Of a DNA stretch of 35,750 nt, positions 21,407-29,572 are shown piece after piece; the first letter of the stretch is position 1, and every line of letters begins with the position of its first letter. The translations under genes and the position numbers were made by a program. The DNA is taken from contig NZ_CAJXQY010000036.1 of assembly GCF_913058315.1 (NCBI RefSeq), forward strand, positions 1 through 35,750, given 5' to 3'. The notes below the pieces were generated by a model, which ran no database searches, was not told the origin of the DNA, and saw only the letters and a program-made list of their open reading frames with translations. This DNA comes from an uncultured Alteromonas sp. (GTDB lineage: Bacteria; Pseudomonadota; Gammaproteobacteria; Enterobacterales; Alteromonadaceae).

Positions 21407-22821
21407 TAAGCCCGATCCGCAGTTTTAATGTCAAAGTGCTGGGCTGGTTCTGGCTGACGTTGCTGGTGTCAGTGTTGTCGATTGCTATTCCAGCGGTGCT
21501 GATCCAACAGTTCTCAGACGAGAATCACCTGCGTGGCAAAGAACGTGAATTGCTCAATGTTATGACCCGCCATGTGGATGAAATGATTACCGACAGTGAC
21601 GGGGATTTTCGACGGCTGGGCCGGATGATGAAAAAATCAGACCGTCGCATGCCCTTTGAATGGTTTGTGATTGATAAAGAGCTCGACATTGTACTGAGCA
21701 GTGCGCCAATTCGAAAATCGCTCAGGGAACGCTTTGATAATCCGCGTTTCTGGTACTTTCTGCAAAGTGAACATCTGCGCGACATTAATGTGGAGTGGAC
21801 CCGTTTGCTGGGGCCGGGGGGGCTGCCATCCCATCCCGATCTTAAACTCATTTTGTGGCGACCGGAGCGCCCCAAGCCAATGGAAATTTTCCGCGCTATG
21901 CCATGGTGGAGTATCGTTGGGATTTTTCTGATAGTGACCAGCGTGATGAGCTATTTACTGGTGCGCTCGATTGCCCAGCCATTGAATCGGCTCGGCAGTG
22001 CATTTAACGCCGTGGGACGAGGCCAGCTTTCGCATAAGGTGGAGGTGGGTAATCCGGCGAGTCAGGATAAACGCTTTGCCGCCAATGCGCAGTTTGCCCG
22101 GTTGTTCGAGCAGTTTAATGATATGACCGCACGTATTGCGGCCTTGATCCAGAATCAGAAACGCCAGAGCGCCGACATTTCTCATGAACTGCGTACACCG
22201 TTAACCCGGCTGCAAATGACGTTAGCTTTGGTACGCAAAAAATCCCATGACGAGAATATATTACCGCTGCTGGAAAGGGCAGAGAGAGAAAGTGAGTTAC
22301 TCAATCTGCATATTCAGCGCCTCAGTGACCTGACCACGCTGGAAGCCCATGCTATTCAGCAGGGCCGTCAGTTACTCACCAGTGAAGCCTTGCTAAGCGA
22401 ACTGTGTGAGGATGCCGCATTTGAAGCCAGAGGAATGAACATAGCCTGGCAGCACGCATTGTGTAGCGCCACCTTAAATGTGTATGAAGCGGCTTTTGTG
22501 ACGGCTATTGAAAACGTAGTGCGTAATGCCTTTAAGTATGCGCGCTCGTCGGTGTCACTGCGTTGTGAAAACGATAATAACGGGTTTAAGGTGATCATTT
22601 GCGATGATGGTCCCGGTGTGGCGCCGGAGGAACTACAACGATTGACTAAAGCCTTTTATCGTACCGACAGTGCGCGCAATTCAGATACCGGTGGCCTGGG
22701 ACTGGGTTTGGCCATCACGGCCGAGGCCATGCGCCTGAATGAAGGCGACATCACTTTTGCCCTGGAAAAAACGGGTGGATTGTGTGTCACGTTGAAATTT
22801 CCCGTTGCCCAACAGGGGTGA
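21403..22821 (+). CDS. cpxA: Envelope-stress sensor histidine kinase CpxA
   Basis: The 472-aa protein has two transmembrane helices (about 13-34 and 168-188) around a periplasmic sensor of about 130 residues, a HAMP linker, the phosphoacceptor H261 in SADISHELRTPLTRLQ, the N box VRNAFKYA, and G boxes DDGPGV and GGLGLGLAI with FYRTDSARN between. These match CpxA in order and wording. It phosphorylates CpxR in the inner membrane. It shares an operon with cpxR and faces the Spy/CpxP-like gene. Confidence 0.9.
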   Translation: MISPIRSFNVKVLGWFWLTLLVSVLSIAIPAVLIQQFSDENHLRGKERELLNVMTRHVDEMITDSDGDFRRLGRMMKKSDRRMPFEWFVIDKELDIVLSSAPIRKSLRERFDNPRFWYFLQSEHLRDINVEWTRLLGPGGLPSHPDLKLILWRPERPKPMEIFRAMPWWSIVGIFLIVTSVMSYLLVRSIAQPLNRLGSAFNAVGRGQLSHKVEVGNPASQDKRFAANAQFARLFEQFNDMTARIAALIQNQKRQSADISHELRTPLTRLQMTLALVRKKSHDENILPLLERAERESELLNLHIQRLSDLTTLEAHAIQQGRQLLTSEALLSELCEDAAFEARGMNIAWQHALCSATLNVYEAAFVTAIENVVRNAFKYARSSVSLRCENDNNGFKVIICDDGPGVAPEELQRLTKAFYRTDSARNSDTGGLGLGLAITAEAMRLNEGDITFALEKTGGLCVTLKFPVAQQG

Positions 22822-22852
22822 AGCCTGCGGGCAATGGGGAACGAGTAATCCG

Positions 22853-23503
22853 TTACTTGCCGTCGATATAAAATTTATCGTGAAAGGTGTAAGCCAGTCC
22901 CGGGAAGTAGATGATCAGAATGGTCATGGTCATGCCGTTTAACATGCCTTCCGGAAACAGCAGCAGTGGAATCAGAATTAAATAGCTGTCTTTCACCGTG
23001 GACCAGCTGTAAATACCGTCTAACACGTAGTAACCGCTCATCAGTGAAATTTTAAGCGCTATGGCCAGCGCACCAGGAATAAATGCACACAGAAAAACAT
23101 AGATAAACAAATTTCTTGGCAGCTTGTGAAAAGCCAGTATAAACAACATGTAACTGAACGCTATGGGCGCAGCAATCCCCAGCATGCCGTTAATACCGAA
23201 CATCGCCCAGCTTTCTTTACCAATAGCCGTTGCACCAATCAGGGCGATGGTGGCTGCCATTATGGCGTAGCGGAAACCCAGGATCAGAGCGAGTGCCACC
23301 AACCACATAAAGTGTACGCTGGGGCTGGGGCCTCCGGGTACGCTGGCACGAAAAATCCATAAAAAGAACACGGCGGCTGCGCAGCCAAACAGCATATGCT
23401 GCTTTTGTTTCGTGGCAACAAACTCGGACCAGTGGATGTTGCGGGCGATAGTTCCCAGCAACACCGCAAATAACAACAGCCCGACCAGTTGTAATGTGGT
23501 CAT
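22853..23503 (-). CDS. CbiM-like (COG3235) membrane protein
   Basis: The 216-aa protein has about six or seven transmembrane segments. Residues such as GGPSPSVHFMWLVALALILGFRYA, FGINGMLGIAAP and PRNLFIYVFLCAFIPGALA resemble the COG3235 branch that databases annotate as energy-coupling factor permease related to CbiM. No ATPase or substrate-specific partner is near. It starts three bases after the xthA stop and is the second gene of that operon. The substrate, if any, is unknown. Confidence 0.6.
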   Translation of the reverse strand: MTTLQLVGLLLFAVLLGTIARNIHWSEFVATKQKQHMLFGCAAAVFFLWIFRASVPGGPSPSVHFMWLVALALILGFRYAIMAATIALIGATAIGKESWAMFGINGMLGIAAPIAFSYMLFILAFHKLPRNLFIYVFLCAFIPGALAIALKISLMSGYYVLDGIYSWSTVKDSYLILIPLLLFPEGMLNGMTMTILIIYFPGLAYTFHDKFYIDGK

Positions 23504-23506
23504 GGT

Positions 23507-24316
23507 TTATCCTTTGTATGTGGCCCAGATAGGGGCATGATCAGAAGGCTTTTCGATACCGCGAAGTTCGTAATCGATACCGGTTTCCTGCAATTTATTA
23601 TGCATACTTTGTGTGGCCAGGATCAGATCGATTCTCAACCCGCGGTTATCATTGAAGCCCTTCGAGCGGTAGTCAAACCAGCTGAATTGATCTGTACAGT
23701 CCGGGTGCTGACTGCGAAAACTGTCGTATAACCCCCAGTCTAACAGCGTATTGAGCCACTCCCGTTCTTCCGGCAGGAAACTGCATTTACCCGAGCGTAA
23801 CCAGCGCTTGCGGTTATCTTCGCCAATGCCGATATCACTGTCAGTGTGGGAAATATTCATGTCGCCCATGATAACCACGTTATCATCGGGGCTATGCGCG
23901 GTGGTTACGTATTCCATTAAGTCCGCGTAAAATTTCTGTTTGGCCGGGAATTTGGTTTCGTGACTGCGATTTTCACCTTGCGGAAAATAACCGTTGAGCA
24001 GGGTGACCGGCTCGCCTTCGTCGTTTTCCACTGTAACCATGATCATACGGCGCTGCGCATCGTCTTCGTCGGTGGGAAATCCATATTGCACTTTGGAGGG
24101 CGTTTGTTTGGTCATTAATGCCACGCCATAGTGACCTTTCTGACCATGAAAATACACGTTGTAACCCAGCGCTTCTACGTCGGCTACCGGAAACTGGGGG
24201 TTATCCACTTTGATTTCCTGTAAACCGACCACGTCTGGTTGGTGTTTTTCGATAAGGGCGGTTAACTGATGAATACGGGCACGAATGCCGTTGATGTTAA
24301 AAGAGATGACTTTCAT
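23507..24316 (-). CDS. xthA: Exodeoxyribonuclease III
   Basis: ATG at 24316 gives 269 aa ([18 protein letters not shown]). It aligns with E. coli XthA over its whole length: E34 in LQEIKV, D152/N154 in GDMNIS, D230 in RGLRIDLIL and H260 in KPSDHAP are the catalytic set; SKGFNDNRG and [17 protein letters not shown] are conserved. It acts as AP endonuclease and 3' phosphatase/exonuclease in base excision repair. It is probably transcribed together with the CbiM-like gene three bases downstream. Confidence 0.97.
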   Translation of the reverse strand: MKVISFNINGIRARIHQLTALIEKHQPDVVGLQEIKVDNPQFPVADVEALGYNVYFHGQKGHYGVALMTKQTPSKVQYGFPTDEDDAQRRMIMVTVENDEGEPVTLLNGYFPQGENRSHETKFPAKQKFYADLMEYVTTAHSPDDNVVIMGDMNISHTDSDIGIGEDNRKRWLRSGKCSFLPEEREWLNTLLDWGLYDSFRSQHPDCTDQFSWFDYRSKGFNDNRGLRIDLILATQSMHNKLQETGIDYELRGIEKPSDHAPIWATYKG

Positions 24317-24397
24317 TGGATCCATGGCTAGATAAATCTTCGATGCGAGCATGGTACCAGAAAGCCAGGCCGAGCTTAACCGCCTGTCACGCTCAGG

Positions 24398-24425
24398 CTT
24401 ACAAATTGTTTAAAACAGGTATAAT
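24398..24425 (+). promoter_or_regulatory. Promoter of the DUF2750-sufE operon
   Basis: A perfect -10 TATAAT (24420-24425) is preceded by CTTACA (24398-24403) with a 16-base spacer. The DUF2750 start follows about 29 bases later. Confidence 0.55.
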
Positions 24426-24453
24426 CGGCGAAAATAGATAAGTGAATGACAAC

Positions 24454-24825
24454 ATGACAACACAAACCGAACAGGAAAGTCAGCTTCCGGCCCGCGAGCG
24501 GGCGGAATTATTAGTTGAGCGGGTGCTTGAATCGCAGGCAATCTGGGGATTAATGGGCGCGGATGGCTGGGTTATGGTCGACTCCGATACGCAAACCTGC
24601 CTGCCGGTATGGCCTGATGAGGCGAGCGTGGCATTCTGGCAACGTAAGGACTTACCTGATAGCAAGCCGCAGGCCATCGCCCTTGATGACTTTACCTCTA
24701 CCTGGCTGCCTGGTCTCAAAAAAAATCAGATTGGTCTGGTGTTATTTCCGTCTGGCACCCTGCGGGAGGGGATTGTCACATCGGCAGATGAATTGCTGTT
24801 ACAGCTTACCGATGACGACGAATAA
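24454..24825 (+). CDS. DUF2750 domain protein
   Basis: Starting at ATG 24454 the protein is 123 aa; a GTG at 24442 is in frame and also possible. It has the DUF2750 pattern: ERVLESQAIWGLMGADGWVMVDS, LPVWPDEASVAFW, IALDDFTSTWLPGL, then a hydrophobic strand and a GIVTSADELLLQL end. The family is small and cytoplasmic with no defined activity. It overlaps the SufE-like gene by 14 bases, tying the two together. Confidence 0.85.
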   Translation: MTTQTEQESQLPARERAELLVERVLESQAIWGLMGADGWVMVDSDTQTCLPVWPDEASVAFWQRKDLPDSKPQAIALDDFTSTWLPGLKKNQIGLVLFPSGTLREGIVTSADELLLQLTDDDE

Positions 24826-25222
24826 TACGCCGCTGGCCGACCAGCTGGCGCAGGCAAGAGGGTGGGACAACCTGTTACGGCAGCTTATGCTAGCGGGTAA
24901 ATCGCTGCACGCGCTGGCTGCTGAATCGCGTAATGAAAGTCGCGAGGTCAGTGGATGTCAGAGCCGGGTGTGGTTGCAGATGACCGTAGACAGTCATAAT
25001 CAGGTCACTATGCTGGCGTGGTCAGACAGCAAAATCATCCGGGGAGTGCTGGCGGTTATCCAGGAAAAAGTAGATCAGATGTCACCTTCGCAGCTGGCCG
25101 TATTCGATTTTGATGACTGGTTCCGGTCGATTCAGCTTGAACGTTACCTGAGTCAGTCAAGGGCCAGCGGTATTGCCGGCGTTGTTCGCCAGATACGTCA
25201 GCAAACTGCGGTCTCGGCCTGA
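24812..25222 (+). CDS. SufE/CsdE family sulfur acceptor protein
   Basis: ATG at 24812 gives 136 aa. The family order is clear: GWDNLLRQLMLAGKSL, then the sulfur-carrying C49 in EVSGCQSRVWLQM, SKIIRGVLAVIQ, VDQMSPSQLAVFDFDDWF and LSQSRASGIAGVVRQI. SufE/CsdE accept persulfide from cysteine desulfurases for iron-sulfur assembly. No desulfurase gene is adjacent. It overlaps DUF2750 by 14 bases and ends one base before a convergent gene, leaving no room for a terminator. Confidence 0.9.
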   Translation: MTTNNTPLADQLAQARGWDNLLRQLMLAGKSLHALAAESRNESREVSGCQSRVWLQMTVDSHNQVTMLAWSDSKIIRGVLAVIQEKVDQMSPSQLAVFDFDDWFRSIQLERYLSQSRASGIAGVVRQIRQQTAVSA

Positions 25223-25669
25223 TTAGATGCGCGCTGCCTCACCGGGCAGGGTCAGGAATGTTTTATCAATACAGTCCATGGCCGGGCTCTTCAGATCACA
25301 GCGAAAAGGCAGCAGTGAGGCCATCAGACTCACCTGCGCCGGATTGTCCTGGTAACTGTGCCAGCAAGCGTGGGTATAGAGCATACCCTGCCACATGGAA
25401 GGCAGCTCCTCAGACTGGCTGAGAAACTTGCCGATGTGGCTGACAAAATCGTTACCGCTGTGCTGTGAAATGCGTTTGAGTACCTGTACTCCCTCATTTT
25501 CCTCATCCGGCACGCCTTGTTCGCGCCCCAAGGCTACGGTGGCTGTGGCTTGCCCGAGCCCCTGACAAAGCGCCGTCATGTTATTCGGTGCCAGACGAGA
25601 CTGAGCGCTGGCAGCCGGATAGAAAACTAATAAAAAGAGACTCATCCCCAGTTTAAAATAAGTGCTCAT
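25223..25669 (-). CDS. Exported protein of unknown function
   Basis: The 148-aa product has a signal peptide (to about residue 22, YPAASA) and a mature domain with four cysteines (ALCQGLG, HACWHSY, FRCDLKS, MDCIDK), suggesting two disulfides in the periplasm. It is otherwise helical. It is convergent with, and directly abuts, the SufE-like gene. AGGACG precedes its start, next to a long hairpin (25678-25716). The family is not recognised. Confidence 0.7.
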   Translation of the reverse strand: MSTYFKLGMSLFLLVFYPAASAQSRLAPNNMTALCQGLGQATATVALGREQGVPDEENEGVQVLKRISQHSGNDFVSHIGKFLSQSEELPSMWQGMLYTHACWHSYQDNPAQVSLMASLLPFRCDLKSPAMDCIDKTFLTLPGEAARI

Positions 25670-25677
25670 CCGGTCGT

Positions 25678-25716
25678 CCTGTTGGTAATTGATACATTGT
25701 ATACGTTGCCGACAGG
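25678..25716 (-). promoter_or_regulatory. Long hairpin upstream of the exported-protein gene
   Basis: CCTGTTGGTAA (25678-25688) pairs with TTGCCGACAGG (25706-25716) using two G-U type positions, and an inner GATAC/GTATAC pairing extends it. It lies between the glycosyltransferase stop and the next - strand start. There is no T-run, so control of translation or mRNA processing is more likely than termination. Confidence 0.5.
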
Positions 25717-25724
25717 AAAAGTGA

Positions 25725-26954
25725 TTAGCGGTTTTTAGCTTCTATCCACTGGCTCATAAACTGTGACGCGCGAAGACTGTGATGCCAGAGCAGGCTCTGC
25801 AGGAATAATCCCTGTCGAATCGCCGGTAATGCCTGACGGGTTGCCGTTATTTTTTCAAACAAGGACACTTGTGCCTGCTGCTGGGCCTGCTGATAGCTAA
25901 CCGTTAAGGCATCAGCCTGCTGGCTAGCCTGTTGCCACAGGGACTCTGACTGGTAGAGTTCGCAGGCAGCGTCAATAAATACATCCGGCGTGGCAAGGTT
26001 AACCACTTTGCCCGGCCATTCCTCGTTACTGGCTATCCCTTCACTGCCCACTTCGGTGGTTACGCTGGGGGTAGCATATTGCATGGCGGTTAGCAGCTTG
26101 CCTTTGATCCCGGCACCAAAGCGAAGCGGCGCCAGACAAACCCGGGCGCTGGCCATTGGCCCGGCAATATCGTCTACCCAGCCTTTGATTAAAAAACCTT
26201 GTTTAGGGTTATGTAACTGAGTGGCTTTTTTCGGCGGGTAAGCACCGTAAATATGCATTTCGGCCCCGGGCAGGCGCGCCCTGATAGCCGGCCACAGTTG
26301 TTTCAATTGCAGTACGGCGTCCCAGTTAGGGGCGTGGCGAAAGTTGCCCACGGTAATAAAATGCTGTCGCGTTTTAAACTCAGGTAAATGAGACGGTCTG
26401 TGCAGTGGTTGTTGCAGTGGGTATAACTGCAGTTGTTGAGCGGGGACCTGATAATATTCGGTCAGTAAACGGTATTCCGCTGATGAAATGATCAGGCTGA
26501 TATCACTGCGCAGGATGGCGGCGATTTCCCGTTGAGAGAAAACATTGTTTAATTCGGCATCACTGGCGGTAAGGCCATTTTTTATTGCTTCATGGCGAGC
26601 GTGTCGCAGGCTGTGTAAATCTTCAGTATTGAGAATATGCAGGGCATCAGGGCAACATTTTCTTACCCGGGCAGCAAACTGCTCTTCGGTCATAAAGCGG
26701 TCGAAGATGCATAGGTCGGGCTGTAAACGGTCAATAAAGGCGTCGAAAGTGGAGTCGTTCAGACTTACCGGATGCACACTACAGTGGTGCAGAAGATCTG
26801 CATCCACATGCTGACTTTGCACTGCGGCGCTGGCGAAATGGATTTCGTAATTGTGGGAGGCAAACAGCTTTATTAAAGCTGCCATATTTTGCCCGGCGGC
26901 GGAGGAATTAGACTCCGGCCACACCGCGCCGATAACCAACACCTTTTCTGTCAT
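25725..26954 (-). CDS. GT4-type glycosyltransferase
   Basis: ATG at 26954 gives 409 aa (MTEKVLVIGAVWPES). It has a GT-B two-domain layout: an N-terminal Rossmann domain starting VLVIGAVWPES, a linker, then HFITVGNFRHAPNWDAVLQLK and the donor-binding C-terminal segment RFGAGIKGKLLTAMQYATPSVTTEVGSEGI with the EX7E-type region. It transfers a sugar from a nucleotide donor; acceptor unknown. It is solitary, with no polysaccharide cluster around it, and is divergent from the PanE-like gene. Confidence 0.85.
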   Translation of the reverse strand: MTEKVLVIGAVWPESNSSAAGQNMAALIKLFASHNYEIHFASAAVQSQHVDADLLHHCSVHPVSLNDSTFDAFIDRLQPDLCIFDRFMTEEQFAARVRKCCPDALHILNTEDLHSLRHARHEAIKNGLTASDAELNNVFSQREIAAILRSDISLIISSAEYRLLTEYYQVPAQQLQLYPLQQPLHRPSHLPEFKTRQHFITVGNFRHAPNWDAVLQLKQLWPAIRARLPGAEMHIYGAYPPKKATQLHNPKQGFLIKGWVDDIAGPMASARVCLAPLRFGAGIKGKLLTAMQYATPSVTTEVGSEGIASNEEWPGKVVNLATPDVFIDAACELYQSESLWQQASQQADALTVSYQQAQQQAQVSLFEKITATRQALPAIRQGLFLQSLLWHHSLRASQFMSQWIEAKNR

Positions 26955-27047
26955 ATCAGGCTCAACAATAAAAACCGCAAATATACCATGGCTTATCCTG
27001 CGCCGACGAGTAACATAGATAAACCTTTTCCCGGCTGGAATGTTTTT

Positions 27048-28082
27048 ATGGTGCCGTATCAGCATGTCATTGTGGGCAGTGGCTTAATTGGTTGCTTTCT
27101 GGGCGGCATTATTGGTCAGTCTGCCCGTGTCGCACTGGTGGGTCGTCAGACCTGGCTGGCGCGCCTGAAAGCGGGGATAACTCTGACCGATTATACCGGC
27201 GGGGAAGCACCGTTTAAGGCCTCTGAGGATCAATGTTGGTCAACGCTACCGGAGCGTCTTGACCACAGTGTGATTTGGCTAACCGTAAAAAACACCGCGC
27301 TGGCTGAGGTACTGGAGCAACTGCGCCCGGTACTTGGCTCTGATTGCCTGGTTGTGTGTTGTCAGAATGGGCTGGGCGGGGCAACGCTGGCGCGGCAATA
27401 CTTACCGGATGTTAGTGTATTACAAGCCATCGTGGGCTGTAACGTGGTGTGGGACGACACACATCAAAGGTTACATAAAGCTACCGAGGGAGCGTTTTAC
27501 CTTGAACAACTCACAGGCATAACGGACCAACAAAGCGCTGCGCTGAGGATGGTGCAACACCGTTTACTGACGCTCTGTGTACGTGAAGACATTGAAGCGG
27601 TTGCCTGGGCCAAGCTACAGCTCAATCTGGCCAATAGTATCAATGCCATTGTTAATCAGCCGGTCAGAACCATGCTGCTCGACAGAGGTTGCCGGCAGGT
27701 GATTGCGGCGCTGATGGATGAACTGCTGGCGGTCACTGCTCAACTGCCTGTCAGACTGCCCAAACTCACCCGGGTGCCCGCCAACTGGCTACCTTTTATG
27801 TTACGTCTGCCGGACTGGCTGTTTACCCGGCTCGCCAGTGCAATGTTACACATAGAACCTGACGCGCGTTCTTCCATGTGGTGGGATTTGCAGGCAGGGC
27901 GGCTCACTGAAATTGATTACCTGAATGGGGCGGTCACAGCACAGGGCAAATTAGCCGGTGTTGACTGCCCGCTGAATGACAGTGTGATTGCGCTGGTGAA
28001 ATCCCTTGAGACCTCGACACTAGTCGCATCGCGACGCCCATTGGACGGGAATACTTTGAAATTTCAGCTACACTTGAAATAA
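27048..28082 (+). CDS. Ketopantoate reductase-like (PanE/ApbA) protein
   Basis: Start ATG 27048 gives 344 aa; an in-frame ATG at 26988 is possible but would have no ribosome binding site. The N-terminus has an NADPH-binding G-x-G-x-x-G (G10-S-G-L-I-G15), then CCQNGLGG, the catalytic-type K in WAKLQLNLANSINAI, and a C-terminal SSMWWDLQAGRLTEIDYLNGAV with VDCPLNDSVIALVK. This is the PanE family pattern. Whether it reduces ketopantoate or another 2-oxo acid is not known. Divergent from the glycosyltransferase across 93 bp. Confidence 0.85.
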   Translation: MVPYQHVIVGSGLIGCFLGGIIGQSARVALVGRQTWLARLKAGITLTDYTGGEAPFKASEDQCWSTLPERLDHSVIWLTVKNTALAEVLEQLRPVLGSDCLVVCCQNGLGGATLARQYLPDVSVLQAIVGCNVVWDDTHQRLHKATEGAFYLEQLTGITDQQSAALRMVQHRLLTLCVREDIEAVAWAKLQLNLANSINAIVNQPVRTMLLDRGCRQVIAALMDELLAVTAQLPVRLPKLTRVPANWLPFMLRLPDWLFTRLASAMLHIEPDARSSMWWDLQAGRLTEIDYLNGAVTAQGKLAGVDCPLNDSVIALVKSLETSTLVASRRPLDGNTLKFQLHLK

Positions 28083-28196
28083 TGGCGCGATTAGTGTGGC
28101 AGTGCCAACCGAGATGGACTATATCAATAGTGCAGAAAATGGAAATTGTTGTGAATGATTATTTAAAAGGATTGCTTTCGCAGCAGAGGCTTTAAT

Positions 28197-29045
28197 ATGA
28201 AAAATGTGTCTGAAATTGCTTCACAAGCTACCGAACTATTCGTGTTACCTGAAGCGGTGACCAGGCTGAAAGCGTGCATGGATGACAGCGCGGCCAGCAT
28301 GGATGATGTGGGTGAGATTATCGCCTTTGACCCGGCACTAACCGGACAGCTGCTCAAAGTGGCTAACAGTGCGTTATACAAGTTTCCCAATCGTATTGAA
28401 ACCATCACTAAAGCTCTGCAGGTGATAGGGACCCGCGCGGCTTATGATTTGGCGCTGGCGTACGGGATCTCTCATGCTTTTCGCAATGTTGAGGCTAAGA
28501 TCATCGATCTGGACCGCTTTTGGGAGCAGAGTGTCAGTTGCGGATTGTTAGCGAAATACATTGCTGAGCAGAAAAAACATAAAGAGTCTGAACGGCTGTT
28601 TGTGTCGGGATTGCTGCATAATATTGGTGAGCTGGCGATGGTCTCGATGTTTGCCAAGGAGGCGCAGCGTTGCACTGCCTTTAATGCCAGGGTGAAACCG
28701 GCTGAATTACAGCAGGCTATCTGCGGTTTCACTTACGCTTCGCTATCGGCCGAAATTATTAAAAACTGGGGGATACCGGCATCCATCAGTCATCCTCTTG
28801 AGCATATCCACGATACCGACACCCCGGCGACCGACGCGGATGTGCAAATCCTGCAATTATCCTATGTGCTGGCGCTGGATAACGTTAACACGGATGTTTA
28901 TCCGAGCTATAACAACCTGCTACCTCACTTACATGAATCACTTGGGCTGGCCCACGAAGATCTCGAAGATGCCCTGGATATTACCAACCTGCAATGTCTG
29001 AGCGTGATGAGCCTGTTTAACCCCAGTGCGTTTATGCTGTACTGA
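28197..29045 (+). CDS. HDOD domain protein
   Basis: The 282-aa protein is a stand-alone HDOD domain: LPEAVTRLKACMDD, DVGEIIAFDPALTGQLLKVANSALY, ETITKALQVIGTRAAYDLALA, and FVSGLLHNIGELAM. HDOD proteins are cytoplasmic, non-catalytic relatives of HD phosphohydrolases and are often part of signalling circuits. There is no attached receiver or GGDEF domain. AGAGG precedes the ATG. It is followed by the long control region of the glucan locus, with no shared regulation visible. Confidence 0.9.
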   Translation: MKNVSEIASQATELFVLPEAVTRLKACMDDSAASMDDVGEIIAFDPALTGQLLKVANSALYKFPNRIETITKALQVIGTRAAYDLALAYGISHAFRNVEAKIIDLDRFWEQSVSCGLLAKYIAEQKKHKESERLFVSGLLHNIGELAMVSMFAKEAQRCTAFNARVKPAELQQAICGFTYASLSAEIIKNWGIPASISHPLEHIHDTDTPATDADVQILQLSYVLALDNVNTDVYPSYNNLLPHLHESLGLAHEDLEDALDITNLQCLSVMSLFNPSAFMLY

Positions 29046-29099
29046 CACCGTTAACGGGCTAGGTCAGGTTGTTCGCTATGGGCGATAAGGTAAATGCAA

Positions 29100-29113
29100 T
29101 GTTTGCGCTTACA
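29100..29113. promoter_or_regulatory. Imperfect distal LacI-type operator
   Basis: TGTTTGCGCTTACA matches TGTAAGCGCTTACA at 12 of 14 positions. It lies about 360 bp upstream of the promoter-proximal pair, a spacing that would allow DNA looping. Confidence 0.45.
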
Positions 29114-29426
29114 TAAAAAGTCCGTTTCTGCCGTGATCATGCCTGTGTCAGGCGGTTATCCCCCTGTCTAATTGTTAATCAAATGATTTGCCTACCACCG
29201 GGTTTATCCCCTTATTGCCTGGCGATTAATGCGCTGCAGGGCAGGCACTAGGCTGCAATCTACTGCTCAATTGAATGGTTATTTGCCTGTTTAATCGTAT
29301 AAAGTCAATGTAAATCAATATGATTGAGCGAGAGTGATGCATCGTTGCCTTAAGGTTTTATTGTGGTTTTGGTTAAAACGAAACACCAGAATGCGTAATG
29401 CATCTTATAGTAAAAAAATTGTTAAT

Positions 29427-29455
29427 TTGAATTTACTTCTCTAACTTAATGTAAT
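29427..29455 (+). promoter_or_regulatory. Sigma70-like promoter of the GH16-receptor unit
   Basis: TTGAAT (29427-29432), 17-base spacer, TGTAAT (29450-29455). The -10 differs from consensus at one position. The predicted start point falls on the first perfect operator. Confidence 0.65.
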
Positions 29456-29461
29456 AATCTC

Positions 29462-29475
29462 TGTAAGCGCTTACA
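29462..29475. promoter_or_regulatory. LacI-type operator, proximal copy 1
   Basis: A perfect 14-bp palindrome TGTAAGCGCTTACA located at about +1 relative to the predicted promoter. Binding here should block transcription. The centre CG and the GCGCT core are typical of LacI-family sites controlling sugar genes. Confidence 0.85.
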
Positions 29476-29493
29476 TAATTTTTTGATTGCACA

Positions 29494-29507
29494 TGTAAGC
29501 GCTTACA
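29494..29507. promoter_or_regulatory. LacI-type operator, proximal copy 2
   Basis: A second identical TGTAAGCGCTTACA, 32 bp (about three helical turns) from the first, so both lie on the same face of the DNA. Two dimers could bind cooperatively. Confidence 0.85.
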
Positions 29508-29572
29508 CTTTTACGGCAGATGATAGCCGACAGGTGACGCAACATAAATTCCGTTTAGATCGGGGCTGAAGA

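Larger units (their letters stand above)
29046..29572 (+). other. 527-bp intergenic control region of the glucan locus
   Basis: No gene is supported here. The region is A/T-rich from about 29260 on and holds one imperfect (29100-29113) and two perfect (29462-29475, 29494-29507) TGTAAGCGCTTACA-type sites plus one promoter (29427-29455). The remainder shows no clear motif. Confidence 0.8.
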
